A DNA stretch of 64,000 nucleotides, from NCBI GenBank assembly GCA_017458845.1, contig JAFSZY010000057.1, forward strand, positions 53,738-117,737, written 5' to 3'. This DNA comes from Ruminococcus sp. GTDB taxonomy: Bacteria; Bacillota; Clostridia; Oscillospirales; Acutalibacteraceae. The notes under the pieces were generated by a model. The model searched no databases. It saw nothing but the letters and a program-made list of their open reading frames with translations, and was not told where the DNA came from. Below are positions 50,787 through 58,306 of the stretch, piece by piece (the first letter of the stretch is position 1; each line of letters begins with the position of its first letter). The position numbers and the translations under genes are program-made.

Positions 50787-50832
50787 TTTGACTTTTATTG
50801 ACTTTGACTTTCTTTGACTTTCGTTCTATAAT
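50787..50832 (+). promoter_or_regulatory. CtsR boxes over the ctsR promoter
   Basis: Reverse-strand heptads AGTCAAT-AAA-AGTCAAA (50787-50803) and AGTCAAA-GAA-AGTCAAA (50804-50821) fit the CtsR operator RGTCAAA-N3-RGTCAAA. The second covers the -35 TTGACT (50804-50809), 17 bp from the perfect -10 TATAAT (50827-50832). Confidence 0.9.
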
Positions 50833-50844
50833 CAAATCATAAAA

Positions 50845-50861
50845 GGTCACAAAAGGTCAAA
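50845..50861 (+). promoter_or_regulatory. Third CtsR box, downstream of the -10
   Basis: GGTCACA-AAA-GGTCAAA is a direct heptad repeat with the 3-bp spacing of CtsR sites, in the forward orientation. Confidence 0.85.
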
Positions 50862-50888
50862 CCAAGTGACACAAGGAGTGATTAACAA

Positions 50889-51341
50889 ATGCGTATGAGT
50901 GATTTAGTAGCACAGCATATTCTTTCAATGCTCGAGGAGAGCGACGGAAACGCGGAAATCCGGCGAAATGAGTTAGCGAGCGATTTAGGCTGTGTACCAA
51001 GCCAGATTAACTATGTAATTACATCCCGCTTCACGCCTGAGCAGGGATATATCGTGGAAAGCCGCCGTGGAGGCGGGGGATATATCCGAATCACAAGAGT
51101 GAAGATGGATAAAAGCACTGCGATAATGCATATAGTTAATTCGATTGGCGCTACAATCGACAAGGCAACAGCCGAGGTTATGATTAATAATATGTACAAT
51201 AGGTCAATAATAGATTTACAGACCGCGCGTATTTTCGCGGCGGCTTTGTCCGAGAGAGTTTTCCGTGAGATTCCGCAGGATTATCGCGATAAACTCAGAG
51301 CAAGGATTTTTAAGAATATGCTCTTAACATTATCAGAATAG
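50889..51341 (+). CDS. ctsR: Heat-shock repressor CtsR
   Basis: CtsR represses clp genes and is inactivated by McsB phosphorylation or heat. The 150-aa protein has the winged-helix part (LVAQHILSMLEESDGNAEIRRNELASDLGCVPSQINYVITSRFTPEQGYIVESRRGGGGYIRI); the RGGGGY glycine-rich wing is the heat-sensing element. CtsR boxes surround its own promoter, so the operon is autoregulated. ACAAGGAG precedes the start. It is first in ctsR-mcsA-mcsB-clpC. Confidence 0.97.
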   Translation: MRMSDLVAQHILSMLEESDGNAEIRRNELASDLGCVPSQINYVITSRFTPEQGYIVESRRGGGGYIRITRVKMDKSTAIMHIVNSIGATIDKATAEVMINNMYNRSIIDLQTARIFAAALSERVFREIPQDYRDKLRARIFKNMLLTLSE

Positions 51342-51354
51342 GAAGGTGACAGTT

Positions 51355-51894
51355 ATGAAATGCCAGAAATGTCAAAACAGAGAAGCGACTACTCACATCA
51401 AGAGAGTTATCAACGGAGAGTTTGAGGAGTATAACCTTTGCTCCGAATGCGCTAAGGAGATGGGTTACGGAAACCTTTTCCACGACTTTACTTCTTCTTT
51501 TGCCGATGATTTCAACTCATTGTTCGGCAGCTTTTTTGAGAACGCTTTGCCCGCCCGCACACAGGCTACACGCTGTGATACCTGCGGCTCAAGCTATAAC
51601 GATATCCAGCGCACGGGTATGATGGGCTGCGCGGACTGCTACAATATTTTCTATAAGGAGATTATGCCCACCATTCGCAAGGTTCACGGCAATACCACAC
51701 ACTGCGGAAAGAACAGCGCGGCTTTTAAGGCAGAAAGAGCTAAGACAGCTGTCGAAAAGCCTGAAACAAAAGAGCCCGAGAACGAGCTCGAAAAACTTCA
51801 GAAGGAGCTCAGTACAGCGGTTGAAAATCAGGAATTTGAGAAAGCCGCCGAGCTCAGAGATAAGATAAAGGATATGGAGGGCAACGATGAATAA
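51355..51894 (+). CDS. mcsA: McsA, zinc-finger activator of McsB
   Basis: McsA is needed for the McsB arginine kinase to work. The 179-aa protein has paired zinc motifs (CQKCQNREATTH...CSECAKE, then CDTCG...GCADC) and a C-terminal UVR domain (EKLQKELSTAVENQEFEKAAELRDKIKDME) that binds ClpC or McsB. I placed the start at ATG 51355 with AGGAAGG upstream; the GTG at 51346 is less likely. It overlaps mcsB by 8 bp. Confidence 0.95.
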   Translation: MKCQKCQNREATTHIKRVINGEFEEYNLCSECAKEMGYGNLFHDFTSSFADDFNSLFGSFFENALPARTQATRCDTCGSSYNDIQRTGMMGCADCYNIFYKEIMPTIRKVHGNTTHCGKNSAAFKAERAKTAVEKPETKEPENELEKLQKELSTAVENQEFEKAAELRDKIKDMEGNDE

Positions 51895-52873
51895 TATAGT
51901 AATGGAAACCAGAATCCGTCTTGCTCGAAACTTAAAGAAATATCCGTTCCCCTGCAGGCTTAACGCGCAGCAGAAAACCGAGGTTGCCAATGTAATTATA
52001 GATTCTATCAAGAACTGTAATTCGCCGATTGTCAATGACCTTGAGGTTATCTGGATTAAGGACTTAAGTGAATCCGAGCGTATTTCGCTCGTCGAAAAGC
52101 ACCTCGCAAGCCCCGAGTTTATTTCCGAAACAGAGGGCAGAGCGATTGTAATATCCAATGATAGAACAATGAGCATTATGCTCAACGAGGAAGACCATAT
52201 CAGATTGCAGATTCTTAAAAAAGGTGATGATTTGAGCGGGGCTTATGATATCGCCGATAAGCTTGATACGTTACTGGACGAGAACCTTGATTTCGCGTTT
52301 GACGAAAAGCTCGGCTATCTCACGCAGTGTCCCACAAATCTGGGCACAGGTATGAGGGCCTCCGTAATGCTCCATTTACCAGCGTTAAAAGCGGGCAGAG
52401 CCATTGGCAGAATTGCGGGGAACCTGCAAAAGCTGGGGCTCACAATCCGTGGGCGTTACGGCGAGGGCACAGAACCTAAGGGAGCTATCTACCAGCTTTC
52501 CAATCAGGTAACGCTCGGCATCAGTGAAGAGTCAGCGATTGAAAACCTGAAGAATATCGCAAAACAGCTCGAAAGTCAGGAAAAAGCGGCTCAGCAGAGA
52601 ATGGTCAAAAGCATTGAGGCTCAGGATAAGCTGTGCAGAAGCTTGGGGATTTTAAAGACAGCCAAGCTAATAAGCTGCGAGGAAGCTATGGAACTTATTT
52701 CCAACGTAAGATTCGGTGTGAACGCGGGAGTGATTGACTCGGTTGAAATAAGCACAATCGACAATCTTATCGAAAAAATCCAGCCCGCCACTATGATGGT
52801 TGATAAAGGCAAACAGCTCACTCCGCAGGAGCGCGATATTCTCAGAGCTGAGATTATTCAAACAAATATTTAA
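51887..52873 (+). CDS. mcsB: Protein-arginine kinase McsB
   Basis: McsB phosphorylates arginines to mark proteins for ClpCP degradation. The 328-aa protein has the phosphagen-kinase fold with RIRLARNLKKYPFPCRL at the N-terminus, DRTMSIMLNEEDHIRLQ, and the conserved CPTNLGTGMRASVMLHLPAL with the catalytic Cys, followed by TIRGRYGEGTEPKGAIYQLSNQVTLG. There is no N-terminal regulatory domain of creatine kinases, as is normal for McsB. Length is normal. Confidence 0.97.
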   Translation: MNNIVMETRIRLARNLKKYPFPCRLNAQQKTEVANVIIDSIKNCNSPIVNDLEVIWIKDLSESERISLVEKHLASPEFISETEGRAIVISNDRTMSIMLNEEDHIRLQILKKGDDLSGAYDIADKLDTLLDENLDFAFDEKLGYLTQCPTNLGTGMRASVMLHLPALKAGRAIGRIAGNLQKLGLTIRGRYGEGTEPKGAIYQLSNQVTLGISEESAIENLKNIAKQLESQEKAAQQRMVKSIEAQDKLCRSLGILKTAKLISCEEAMELISNVRFGVNAGVIDSVEISTIDNLIEKIQPATMMVDKGKQLTPQERDILRAEIIQTNI

Positions 52874-52896
52874 TACTATATTACAGAAAACTATTC

Positions 52897-52972
52897 GCAA
52901 GGGGGATAGGTAATTTAGATAGGAATTTTATTGTCTGACGAGGACAACCCCAAAAAGGAGGTAATTTTTATG
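52897..52972 (+). repeat. R3-type repeat before clpC (diverged)
   Basis: AGGGGGATAGGTAATTTAG, ATAGGAATTTTATTGTCTGA, CGAGGACAACCCCAAAAAGG and AGGTAATTTTTATG keep the GGAT, ATAGGAA, TTGTCTGACGAGGA parts of the R3 consensus. The real ribosome binding site AAGGAGG comes just after the repeat, unlike in the other copies. Confidence 0.55.
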
Positions 52973-55378
52973 TATGAATTCAAAGACTTTACAAGCAAAG
53001 CCAACAAAGCTTTAAATCTCGCTATGGAGCTTGCGGGAGATATGGGGCACACCTATATCGGCACCGAGCATCTTCTTCTCGGTTTAGCAAAGGAGGGGAG
53101 CGGTGTAGCCGCTGTCGCTCTCAGGCAGGCGGGACTTGACGCTGATGAGCTTGAAAATAAAATACAGGAGGCATCCTCTGCAGGAACACCGAGAACACTG
53201 ACTCCGCGTGATTTCACACCGCGTTCCAAACGCGTTATGCAGAACGCCGTTATGATTGCCGCGAGGACAGGCAGCTCATATGTCGGTACAGAACACCTGC
53301 TCATCAGTATTATGCAGGAGACCGACAGCTACGCTTACAATTTCCTAACCGAGCTCAATGTCAACAAGAATACCGTTATGAACAGCGCTGAGGATTTTGT
53401 CGGCGAGAGCGATAATAATAACAATCAAAACAGCGACACTAAGTCGCTAGATAAATTCGGCAGAGATTTGACAGCAGCCGCTAAAAAAGGCGAGATTGAT
53501 CCTGTCATTGGTCGTGAAAAAGAGATTGAAAGGGTTATTCAGATTCTCTCGCGCCGTACAAAGAACAACCCCGTGCTCATAGGCGAGCCCGGTGTAGGTA
53601 AAACAGCCGTAGCCGAGGGCTTGGCGCTGAAAATCGTTGAAGGTCAGGTTCCCGAGATTCTCAAAGATAAGAGAGTAGTAAGCCTTGACCTCACAGGTAT
53701 GGTAGCAGGCGCTAAGTACAGGGGCGACTTTGAGGAAAGAATCAAGGCGGCTATCGACGAGGTTAAAAAGTCCGACGACGTTATCCTCTTTATAGACGAG
53801 CTCCATACAATTGTAGGCGCGGGCTCCGCCGAGGGTTCGACAGACGCGGCGAATATCCTCAAACCCTCGCTCGCTCGCGGTGATTTTCAGGTGATTGGCG
53901 CTACAACGCTTTCCGAGTACAGAAAGTATATCGAGAAAGACGCGGCTCTTGAAAGAAGATTCCAGCCTGTTAATATTGGCGAGCCCAGTGAGGAAGAGGC
54001 GGAGCAGATACTGTTCGGACTTCGTGACCGCTACGAGGCTCACCACAAGGTTAAAATCAGCGACGAGGCTGTTAAAGCCGCTGTTACACTTTCATCTAGA
54101 TATATCGCGGACAGGTTCTTGCCTGACAAGGCGATTGACCTTATCGACGAGAGCGCTTCAAAGGTTCGCCTTAAAAGCCTCACAACTCCGCCGAATTTAA
54201 AAGAGCTTGAGGACAAAATCAAGAGCCTTGAAGCGGAGAAAAAGAGCGCTGTAAACGAGCAGGAGTTTGAACGCGCCGCTAAGCTCAGAGACGAGCAAAA
54301 GTCTCTGCAGGAGCTCCTTGACGATGAGAACAAAAAGTGGAACGACGCTAAGAACTCCGCCACAGGTGAGGTTACTGCCGAGGATATCGCCGGGGTTGTA
54401 TCCGACTGGACAGGTATCCCTGTAGTACAGCTCACCGAGGAGGAGAGCGAGAGACTGCTCAAAATGGAGGACATTCTCCACGACCGCGTTATCGGTCAGG
54501 ATGAGGCTGTCAAAGCCGTAGCAAAGGCTATCCGACGCGGCAGGGTAGGACTCAAGGACCCCAAACGCCCCGTAGGTTCGTTTATCTTCTTAGGCCCCAC
54601 AGGCGTCGGTAAAACAGAGCTCTGCAAAGCGCTGGCTCAGGCTATGTTCGGTGACGAAAACGCTATGATACGCCTTGATATGTCCGAGTTTATGGAGAAA
54701 CACACTGTAAGCAAGCTTATCGGTTCGCCTCCCGGTTATGTAGGTTACGACGAGGGCTCCGCTTTTACCGAGCAGGTAAGGCGTAAACCTTACTCTGTAA
54801 TTCTCTTTGACGAGATTGAAAAGGCTCATCCCGATGTTTTCAACGCGCTCTTACAGATTCTTGACGACGGCCGTCTGACAGATTCTCAGGGCAGAACAGT
54901 GGACTTCAAGAACACAATCATCATTATGACGAGCAACGTCGGCGCAAGGCTCATCACCGATAAACAAGCTGATTTAGGCTTCAAAAACGATGATGATAAC
55001 AAGTCCGACGAAAACATCAAGGACATTGTGCTCGCTGAACTCAAGAACACATTCCGTCCCGAGTTTCTCAACCGTATTGACGATATCATTGTGTTCAACA
55101 AGCTCACTCAGGACGAAATCAAAGAGATTGCGGCAAAAATGCTCAAAGACCTCTCAGAGCGTATCAAAGCTCTTGATATCGAACTCAGCTTTACTGATGA
55201 AGCTATCAGCGAGATATCCAAGGTCGGCTTTGACGACACCTACGGCGCAAGACCCTTGCGCAGAGCGATCACATCAAAAATCGAGGACGAACTTTCCGAG
55301 CGTATACTTGACGGCAGCGTGAAGAAAGAGAGCAAAGTTATCTGCGATTTTAAAGACGGCAAGTTTGTATTTGAGTAA
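52970..55378 (+). CDS. clpC: ATP-dependent Clp protease ATP-binding subunit ClpC
   Basis: ClpC unfolds proteins for ClpP. The 802-aa protein has two N-repeats (residues ~5-145), AAA-1 with [15 protein letters not shown] and [15 protein letters not shown], the UVR linker ([17 protein letters not shown]), and AAA-2 with [15 protein letters not shown] and [30 protein letters not shown]. The ClpP-binding loop is not analysed further. I placed the start at ATG 52970 (AAGGAGG 8 bases upstream); the frame opens earlier within the R3 repeat. Last gene of the CtsR operon. Confidence 0.97.
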   Translation: MYEFKDFTSKANKALNLAMELAGDMGHTYIGTEHLLLGLAKEGSGVAAVALRQAGLDADELENKIQEASSAGTPRTLTPRDFTPRSKRVMQNAVMIAARTGSSYVGTEHLLISIMQETDSYAYNFLTELNVNKNTVMNSAEDFVGESDNNNNQNSDTKSLDKFGRDLTAAAKKGEIDPVIGREKEIERVIQILSRRTKNNPVLIGEPGVGKTAVAEGLALKIVEGQVPEILKDKRVVSLDLTGMVAGAKYRGDFEERIKAAIDEVKKSDDVILFIDELHTIVGAGSAEGSTDAANILKPSLARGDFQVIGATTLSEYRKYIEKDAALERRFQPVNIGEPSEEEAEQILFGLRDRYEAHHKVKISDEAVKAAVTLSSRYIADRFLPDKAIDLIDESASKVRLKSLTTPPNLKELEDKIKSLEAEKKSAVNEQEFERAAKLRDEQKSLQELLDDENKKWNDAKNSATGEVTAEDIAGVVSDWTGIPVVQLTEEESERLLKMEDILHDRVIGQDEAVKAVAKAIRRGRVGLKDPKRPVGSFIFLGPTGVGKTELCKALAQAMFGDENAMIRLDMSEFMEKHTVSKLIGSPPGYVGYDEGSAFTEQVRRKPYSVILFDEIEKAHPDVFNALLQILDDGRLTDSQGRTVDFKNTIIIMTSNVGARLITDKQADLGFKNDDDNKSDENIKDIVLAELKNTFRPEFLNRIDDIIVFNKLTQDEIKEIAAKMLKDLSERIKALDIELSFTDEAISEISKVGFDDTYGARPLRRAITSKIEDELSERILDGSVKKESKVICDFKDGKFVFE

Positions 55379-55384
55379 ATTTTC

Positions 55385-55467
55385 TCGTAGGGGAGCCCGT
55401 CTCGGGCTCCCTAACTTGCGTTATGATAAAACTTTAGGGATACCGAGACGGTATCCCCTACGAAAAA
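55385..55467. repeat. Inverted repeat CGTAGGGGAGCCCGTCTCGG
   Basis: The left part CGTAGGGGAGCCCGTCTCGG, GCTCCCTAA and the right part TTAGGGATACCGAGACGG, TATCCCCTACG are inverted. A single half occurs at 12233, and a fragment (GGACGCCCCTACG) occurs at 39183. Confidence 0.7.
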
Positions 55468-55536
55468 AGTATTATATGAATATAAAAAGTTTGGGAACTA
55501 AATATTTCCGATATTACTATTTTATGTTTTCAACAT

Positions 55537-55562
55537 TCACTGACTGCTGAATACTGACTACG
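55537..55562. repeat. Short heptameric repeat (TCACTGACTGCTGAATACTGACT)
   Basis: Units of the CAGTAGTCAG family in reverse orientation, between the inverted repeat and the terminator. Confidence 0.55.
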
Positions 55563-55568
55563 AACAAC

Positions 55569-55599
55569 AAAAAAGGACTGCAAAAGCAGTCCTTTTTTT
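55569..55599. terminator. Bidirectional terminator
   Basis: AAAAAGGACTGC pairs with GCAGTCCTTTTT (loop AAAA), T-runs at both ends. It serves clpC and the minus-strand small gene. Confidence 0.85.
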
Positions 55600-55882
55600 A
55601 AATCTTATGTGCCAATGCTCTGTTGAGCCATGCGTCGCCTACGTCCATCGCTACGAACAATCCCTGCTTCTCACTTGACTTTACAAGCTGGCGTCTGGGG
55701 GAGAGCCCCGGGTCGGTAGCCATAAGCTGAACTGTAACCTTGTCGGCAATTTCAAATCCGTTAACTTCCTTTTTGGACTTGATAATGAGGTGGATTACAT
55801 ACTCCTCGTCCATATTGCCGTAATAAATCTCGTCGCCTGAGCGAACGAGAGGCTTGCCCTTATATGTAGGGAAGTCTGCCAT
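55598..55882 (-). CDS. Hypothetical protein, 94 aa
   Basis: I do not recognise this gene. The protein is soluble with no membrane segment and looks beta-rich: FPTYKGKPLVRSGDEIYYGNMDEEYVIHLIIKSKKEVNGFEIADKVTVQLMATD. It starts 18 bp after ireB on the same strand, so it probably shares its transcript; GGATG precedes the start. In many Clostridia the gene after ireB is a YqgF/RuvX-type nuclease; here it is not. The C-terminus is VGDAWLNRALAHKI, then a terminator. Conserved hypothetical is the safest label. Confidence 0.6.
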   Translation of the reverse strand: MADFPTYKGKPLVRSGDEIYYGNMDEEYVIHLIIKSKKEVNGFEIADKVTVQLMATDPGLSPRRQLVKSSEKQGLFVAMDVGDAWLNRALAHKI

Positions 55883-55900
55883 AAAGCATCATCCTTTCAC

Positions 55901-56149
55901 TTATTGTAAATTGAGATACGATTTCACAAGTGCTTCCAGCAAATCATCACGGTCGATACGGCTGATAAGGTTGCGGGCGTTGTTGTAGGTCGTAATATAT
56001 GTCGGGTCCTCGGAGAGAATATATCCGACAAGCTGATTAATAGGGTTATAGCCCTTTTCCTCAAGCGCGCGGTAAACAGTGTTGAGAGTTTTTTTGATAG
56101 CGTCGCCTCTGTTGTCATCAAGCGAAAAAATCATTGTTTTATCCATCAT
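55901..56149 (-). CDS. IreB family regulatory phosphoprotein (UPF0297)
   Basis: This 82-aa protein matches IreB, a phosphoprotein of the IreK (PrkC-type) Ser/Thr kinase pathway in Enterococcus that influences cephalosporin tolerance. The family stretches [68 protein letters not shown] are near-complete. The Thr residues phosphorylated in Enterococcus lie near the N-terminus. I placed the start at 56149 (GGAGGT 7 bases upstream); an in-frame GTG at 56158 is too close to that site. The kinase is not in the window. Confidence 0.93.
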   Translation of the reverse strand: MMDKTMIFSLDDNRGDAIKKTLNTVYRALEEKGYNPINQLVGYILSEDPTYITTYNNARNLISRIDRDDLLEALVKSYLNLQ

Positions 56150-56319
56150 TGGAAACACCTCCGTTTCTCAAACCTAATTCTTCGTTATTTTAGCATACAT
56201 TTGTTTTTAAGTCAATAGAGGAATTCTCAACTTGTAAACTGGTGATTTGAATTGCGATTTGTTCAAATTGCATAAATAAACTTTTTATATTTTGTGTGGT
56301 AAAATGGTTTTAATTATGC

Positions 56320-56325
56320 TATAAT
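56320..56325 (+). promoter_or_regulatory. Extended -10 promoter of the cotH gene
   Basis: TGCTATAAT is an extended -10 (TATAAT at 56320-56325), about 30 bases before the start codon. The -35 is poor. Confidence 0.55.
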
Positions 56326-56354
56326 CATAATAGATTTTTACAAAGAGGTGCAAA

Positions 56355-58148
56355 ATGCTTACAAGATACGCGAACACTCTGAAGAGGACGGTTTCTTTAT
56401 CCTTATTGTTGCTTATTATATTTGGCTCAATTTTTACATTTGATTCTTTTGCCGATTCAGTTTTGGAAGTGCCGAGAATTACTTTTACAACAGAAGACGG
56501 TAATGGAGTGAATCTTAAAAAGTCGGACGGTTATATTAACGCCGAGGTGAGCATCGAGGATGTTGACGGCAGCACGCTTAGTGATTCTGTAACAATGAAA
56601 GTACGCGGCAACAGTACCGCCTTTGACAGTATCGCTAAAAAATCATACAACTTTAAATTCACGAAAAAAAAGAATGTTCTTAATATGGGCAGCGGAAAGA
56701 AATGGTCGTTAATATCCAATGTGTTCGACCCGACGCTCGCTCGTAATTATGTTGCGTTCAGCATAGCCAAAGAGCTTGATATTCAGTACACTTCTAATTT
56801 CAAAGTAGTTGAGGTTGTTGTTGACGGCTCTTTCAGAGGTTGTTATCTGCTTGTGGAGCCTATCGGAGTTAATAAAGACAGAGTTGATATAGACATCGAA
56901 AGCAACGACGGCAAAAAAGATTTTTTGGTCGAGCTTGAAAAGTCTCGTAATGAGGATGATGTAAAATATTTCAATTCTAACGGTCTGCGTTTCGCCGTAA
57001 GCGAGCCTGATTCGCCGAATAATGAGCAGGTAAGATACGCTCAGCTCACAATTGACGACGTAATTTATGCAATAAGGAACGGAACACAAGAGGAAATTGA
57101 GAACAAAATAGATGTCGAATCATTTGTTAAGTTTTATCTTTTAAACGAATATTTAAAAACGGTTGATTTCGGCTACAGTTCAGTGTTCTTCTATTACAAG
57201 GACGGCAAGCTTTACGCGGGTCCGCCGTGGGATTATGATTTGAGCTCAGGCAACGTCGAAAAGGACTATTCCTCTGATTACGCTTCTTCGTATAAAACCG
57301 ACGGTTTGTATGCTTATAAATTTAATTTCTATAAATGGTTATGCGAAAAATCCTGGTTCAATGACTTAGTGAAAAACGAACTGAGAGAACATTACAATTT
57401 TTTTGACAGTATTTACTCCGAGAACGGCGTCATAGACAGCTTTTATAAAGCATACAAGAGTGTTATAGACAGAAATTTTGATAAAAACTGTTGGAAGGTA
57501 AACGGATACTATGTGAATGTAATGAAAAAACCGCTTAGTACCTATCAGGAGAATTACGACTATTATGTCAATTGGTGCAAGGAACGTTCAGAGTGGCTTA
57601 TAGATTATTTCGACGCAAAACCAATACCCAACCCGCAATATGAGCAGCTTGTTAATGAGTCTGTAATACCTGATGTTACCGACAACAACACGTCTTATTT
57701 CGGACTTCCTGAGGATATAAAATACAAAGGAATGAATCTGCTGGGATTTCAGCTTAAACCCGATAATAATTCTTGTGCAAGGTTTGTCAGTGTTATTTCC
57801 TCTGAGCTTCTGAATAAAGCAAGCGACTACGGATATGTTTTTAGTAATACTGACAAGTCCGTAAGTGATGCTAAAGAAACCGCTGATACAGTCACTGTCA
57901 AAAATGGTATTAAATACAGTTGCCTCGGAACCCAAAACACTATTACAGGAGAATACGGCAACCCTGATTCGGAAACTGATTATAAATATGTTACCGCCGT
58001 TGTTAATGATATAAATGTAGATTCAACTTTAGTCGGAAGATTCTACGCGGTAATAGATGACTTTACGTATTACGCGCAATATACCGGCATAAACGGTGAT
58101 ACATACAGCGGATGCGCCGCGAAACTCAACGACTTAACTATCAATTGA
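56355..58148 (+). CDS. CotH family protein kinase-like, secreted
   Basis: This 597-aa exported protein has a signal peptide (residues ~10-33, RTVSLSLLLLIIFGSIFTFDSFA). The CotH kinase-like core covers residues ~60-320: SVTMKVRGNSTA, then KKSYNFKFTKK, the substrate loop region FRGCYLLVEPIGVNKDRVDI, and AGPPWDYDLS, the DxD-type ending. CotH proteins phosphorylate spore-coat or surface proteins in Bacillus and fungi. The C-terminal ~150 residues are a separate beta-rich domain (YRGxNLLG... and YDYDIN...) of unknown role. Gene is A+T-rich relative to its neighbours. Confidence 0.87.
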   Translation: MLTRYANTLKRTVSLSLLLLIIFGSIFTFDSFADSVLEVPRITFTTEDGNGVNLKKSDGYINAEVSIEDVDGSTLSDSVTMKVRGNSTAFDSIAKKSYNFKFTKKKNVLNMGSGKKWSLISNVFDPTLARNYVAFSIAKELDIQYTSNFKVVEVVVDGSFRGCYLLVEPIGVNKDRVDIDIESNDGKKDFLVELEKSRNEDDVKYFNSNGLRFAVSEPDSPNNEQVRYAQLTIDDVIYAIRNGTQEEIENKIDVESFVKFYLLNEYLKTVDFGYSSVFFYYKDGKLYAGPPWDYDLSSGNVEKDYSSDYASSYKTDGLYAYKFNFYKWLCEKSWFNDLVKNELREHYNFFDSIYSENGVIDSFYKAYKSVIDRNFDKNCWKVNGYYVNVMKKPLSTYQENYDYYVNWCKERSEWLIDYFDAKPIPNPQYEQLVNESVIPDVTDNNTSYFGLPEDIKYKGMNLLGFQLKPDNNSCARFVSVISSELLNKASDYGYVFSNTDKSVSDAKETADTVTVKNGIKYSCLGTQNTITGEYGNPDSETDYKYVTAVVNDINVDSTLVGRFYAVIDDFTYYAQYTGINGDTYSGCAAKLNDLTIN

Positions 58149-58161
58149 GACAAAATAAAAA

Positions 58162-58186
58162 TGGGGCTGGCTCAAAGTCAGCCCCA
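58162..58186 (+). terminator. Terminator of the cotH gene
   Basis: TGGGGCTG pairs with CAGCCCCA (loop GCTCAAAGT), then CTGTTATT, a weak tail. Confidence 0.7.
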
Positions 58187-58189
58187 CTG

Positions 58190-58268
58190 TTATTCTGAGC
58201 GTTAGAGAAGAAACTTAAGCCGCATAAAACCTAAGATTCTTCATCGTGCTTTTCCTCGGAATGACATA
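58190..58268. repeat. TATTCTGAGCG...GGAATGACA dispersed repeat, copy 2
   Basis: TATTCTGAGCGTTAGAGAAG, AAGATTCTTCATCG and TCGGAATGACATATA. Compared with 61847-61960 it shares TTCTGAG and GGAATGACA ends around a GAAGAATCT/AGATTCTTC core. Confidence 0.6.
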
Positions 58269-58271
58269 TAA

Positions 58272-58299
58272 GGTGGCTCAAACTAACTTTTGAGCCACC
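58272..58299 (+). terminator. Second terminator-like hairpin in the cotH-pheT gap
   Basis: GGTGGCTCAAA pairs with TTTGAGCCACC (loop CTAAC), with CCTTTTCTT after it on the + strand. Confidence 0.7.
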
Positions 58300-58306
58300 C
58301 CTTTTC

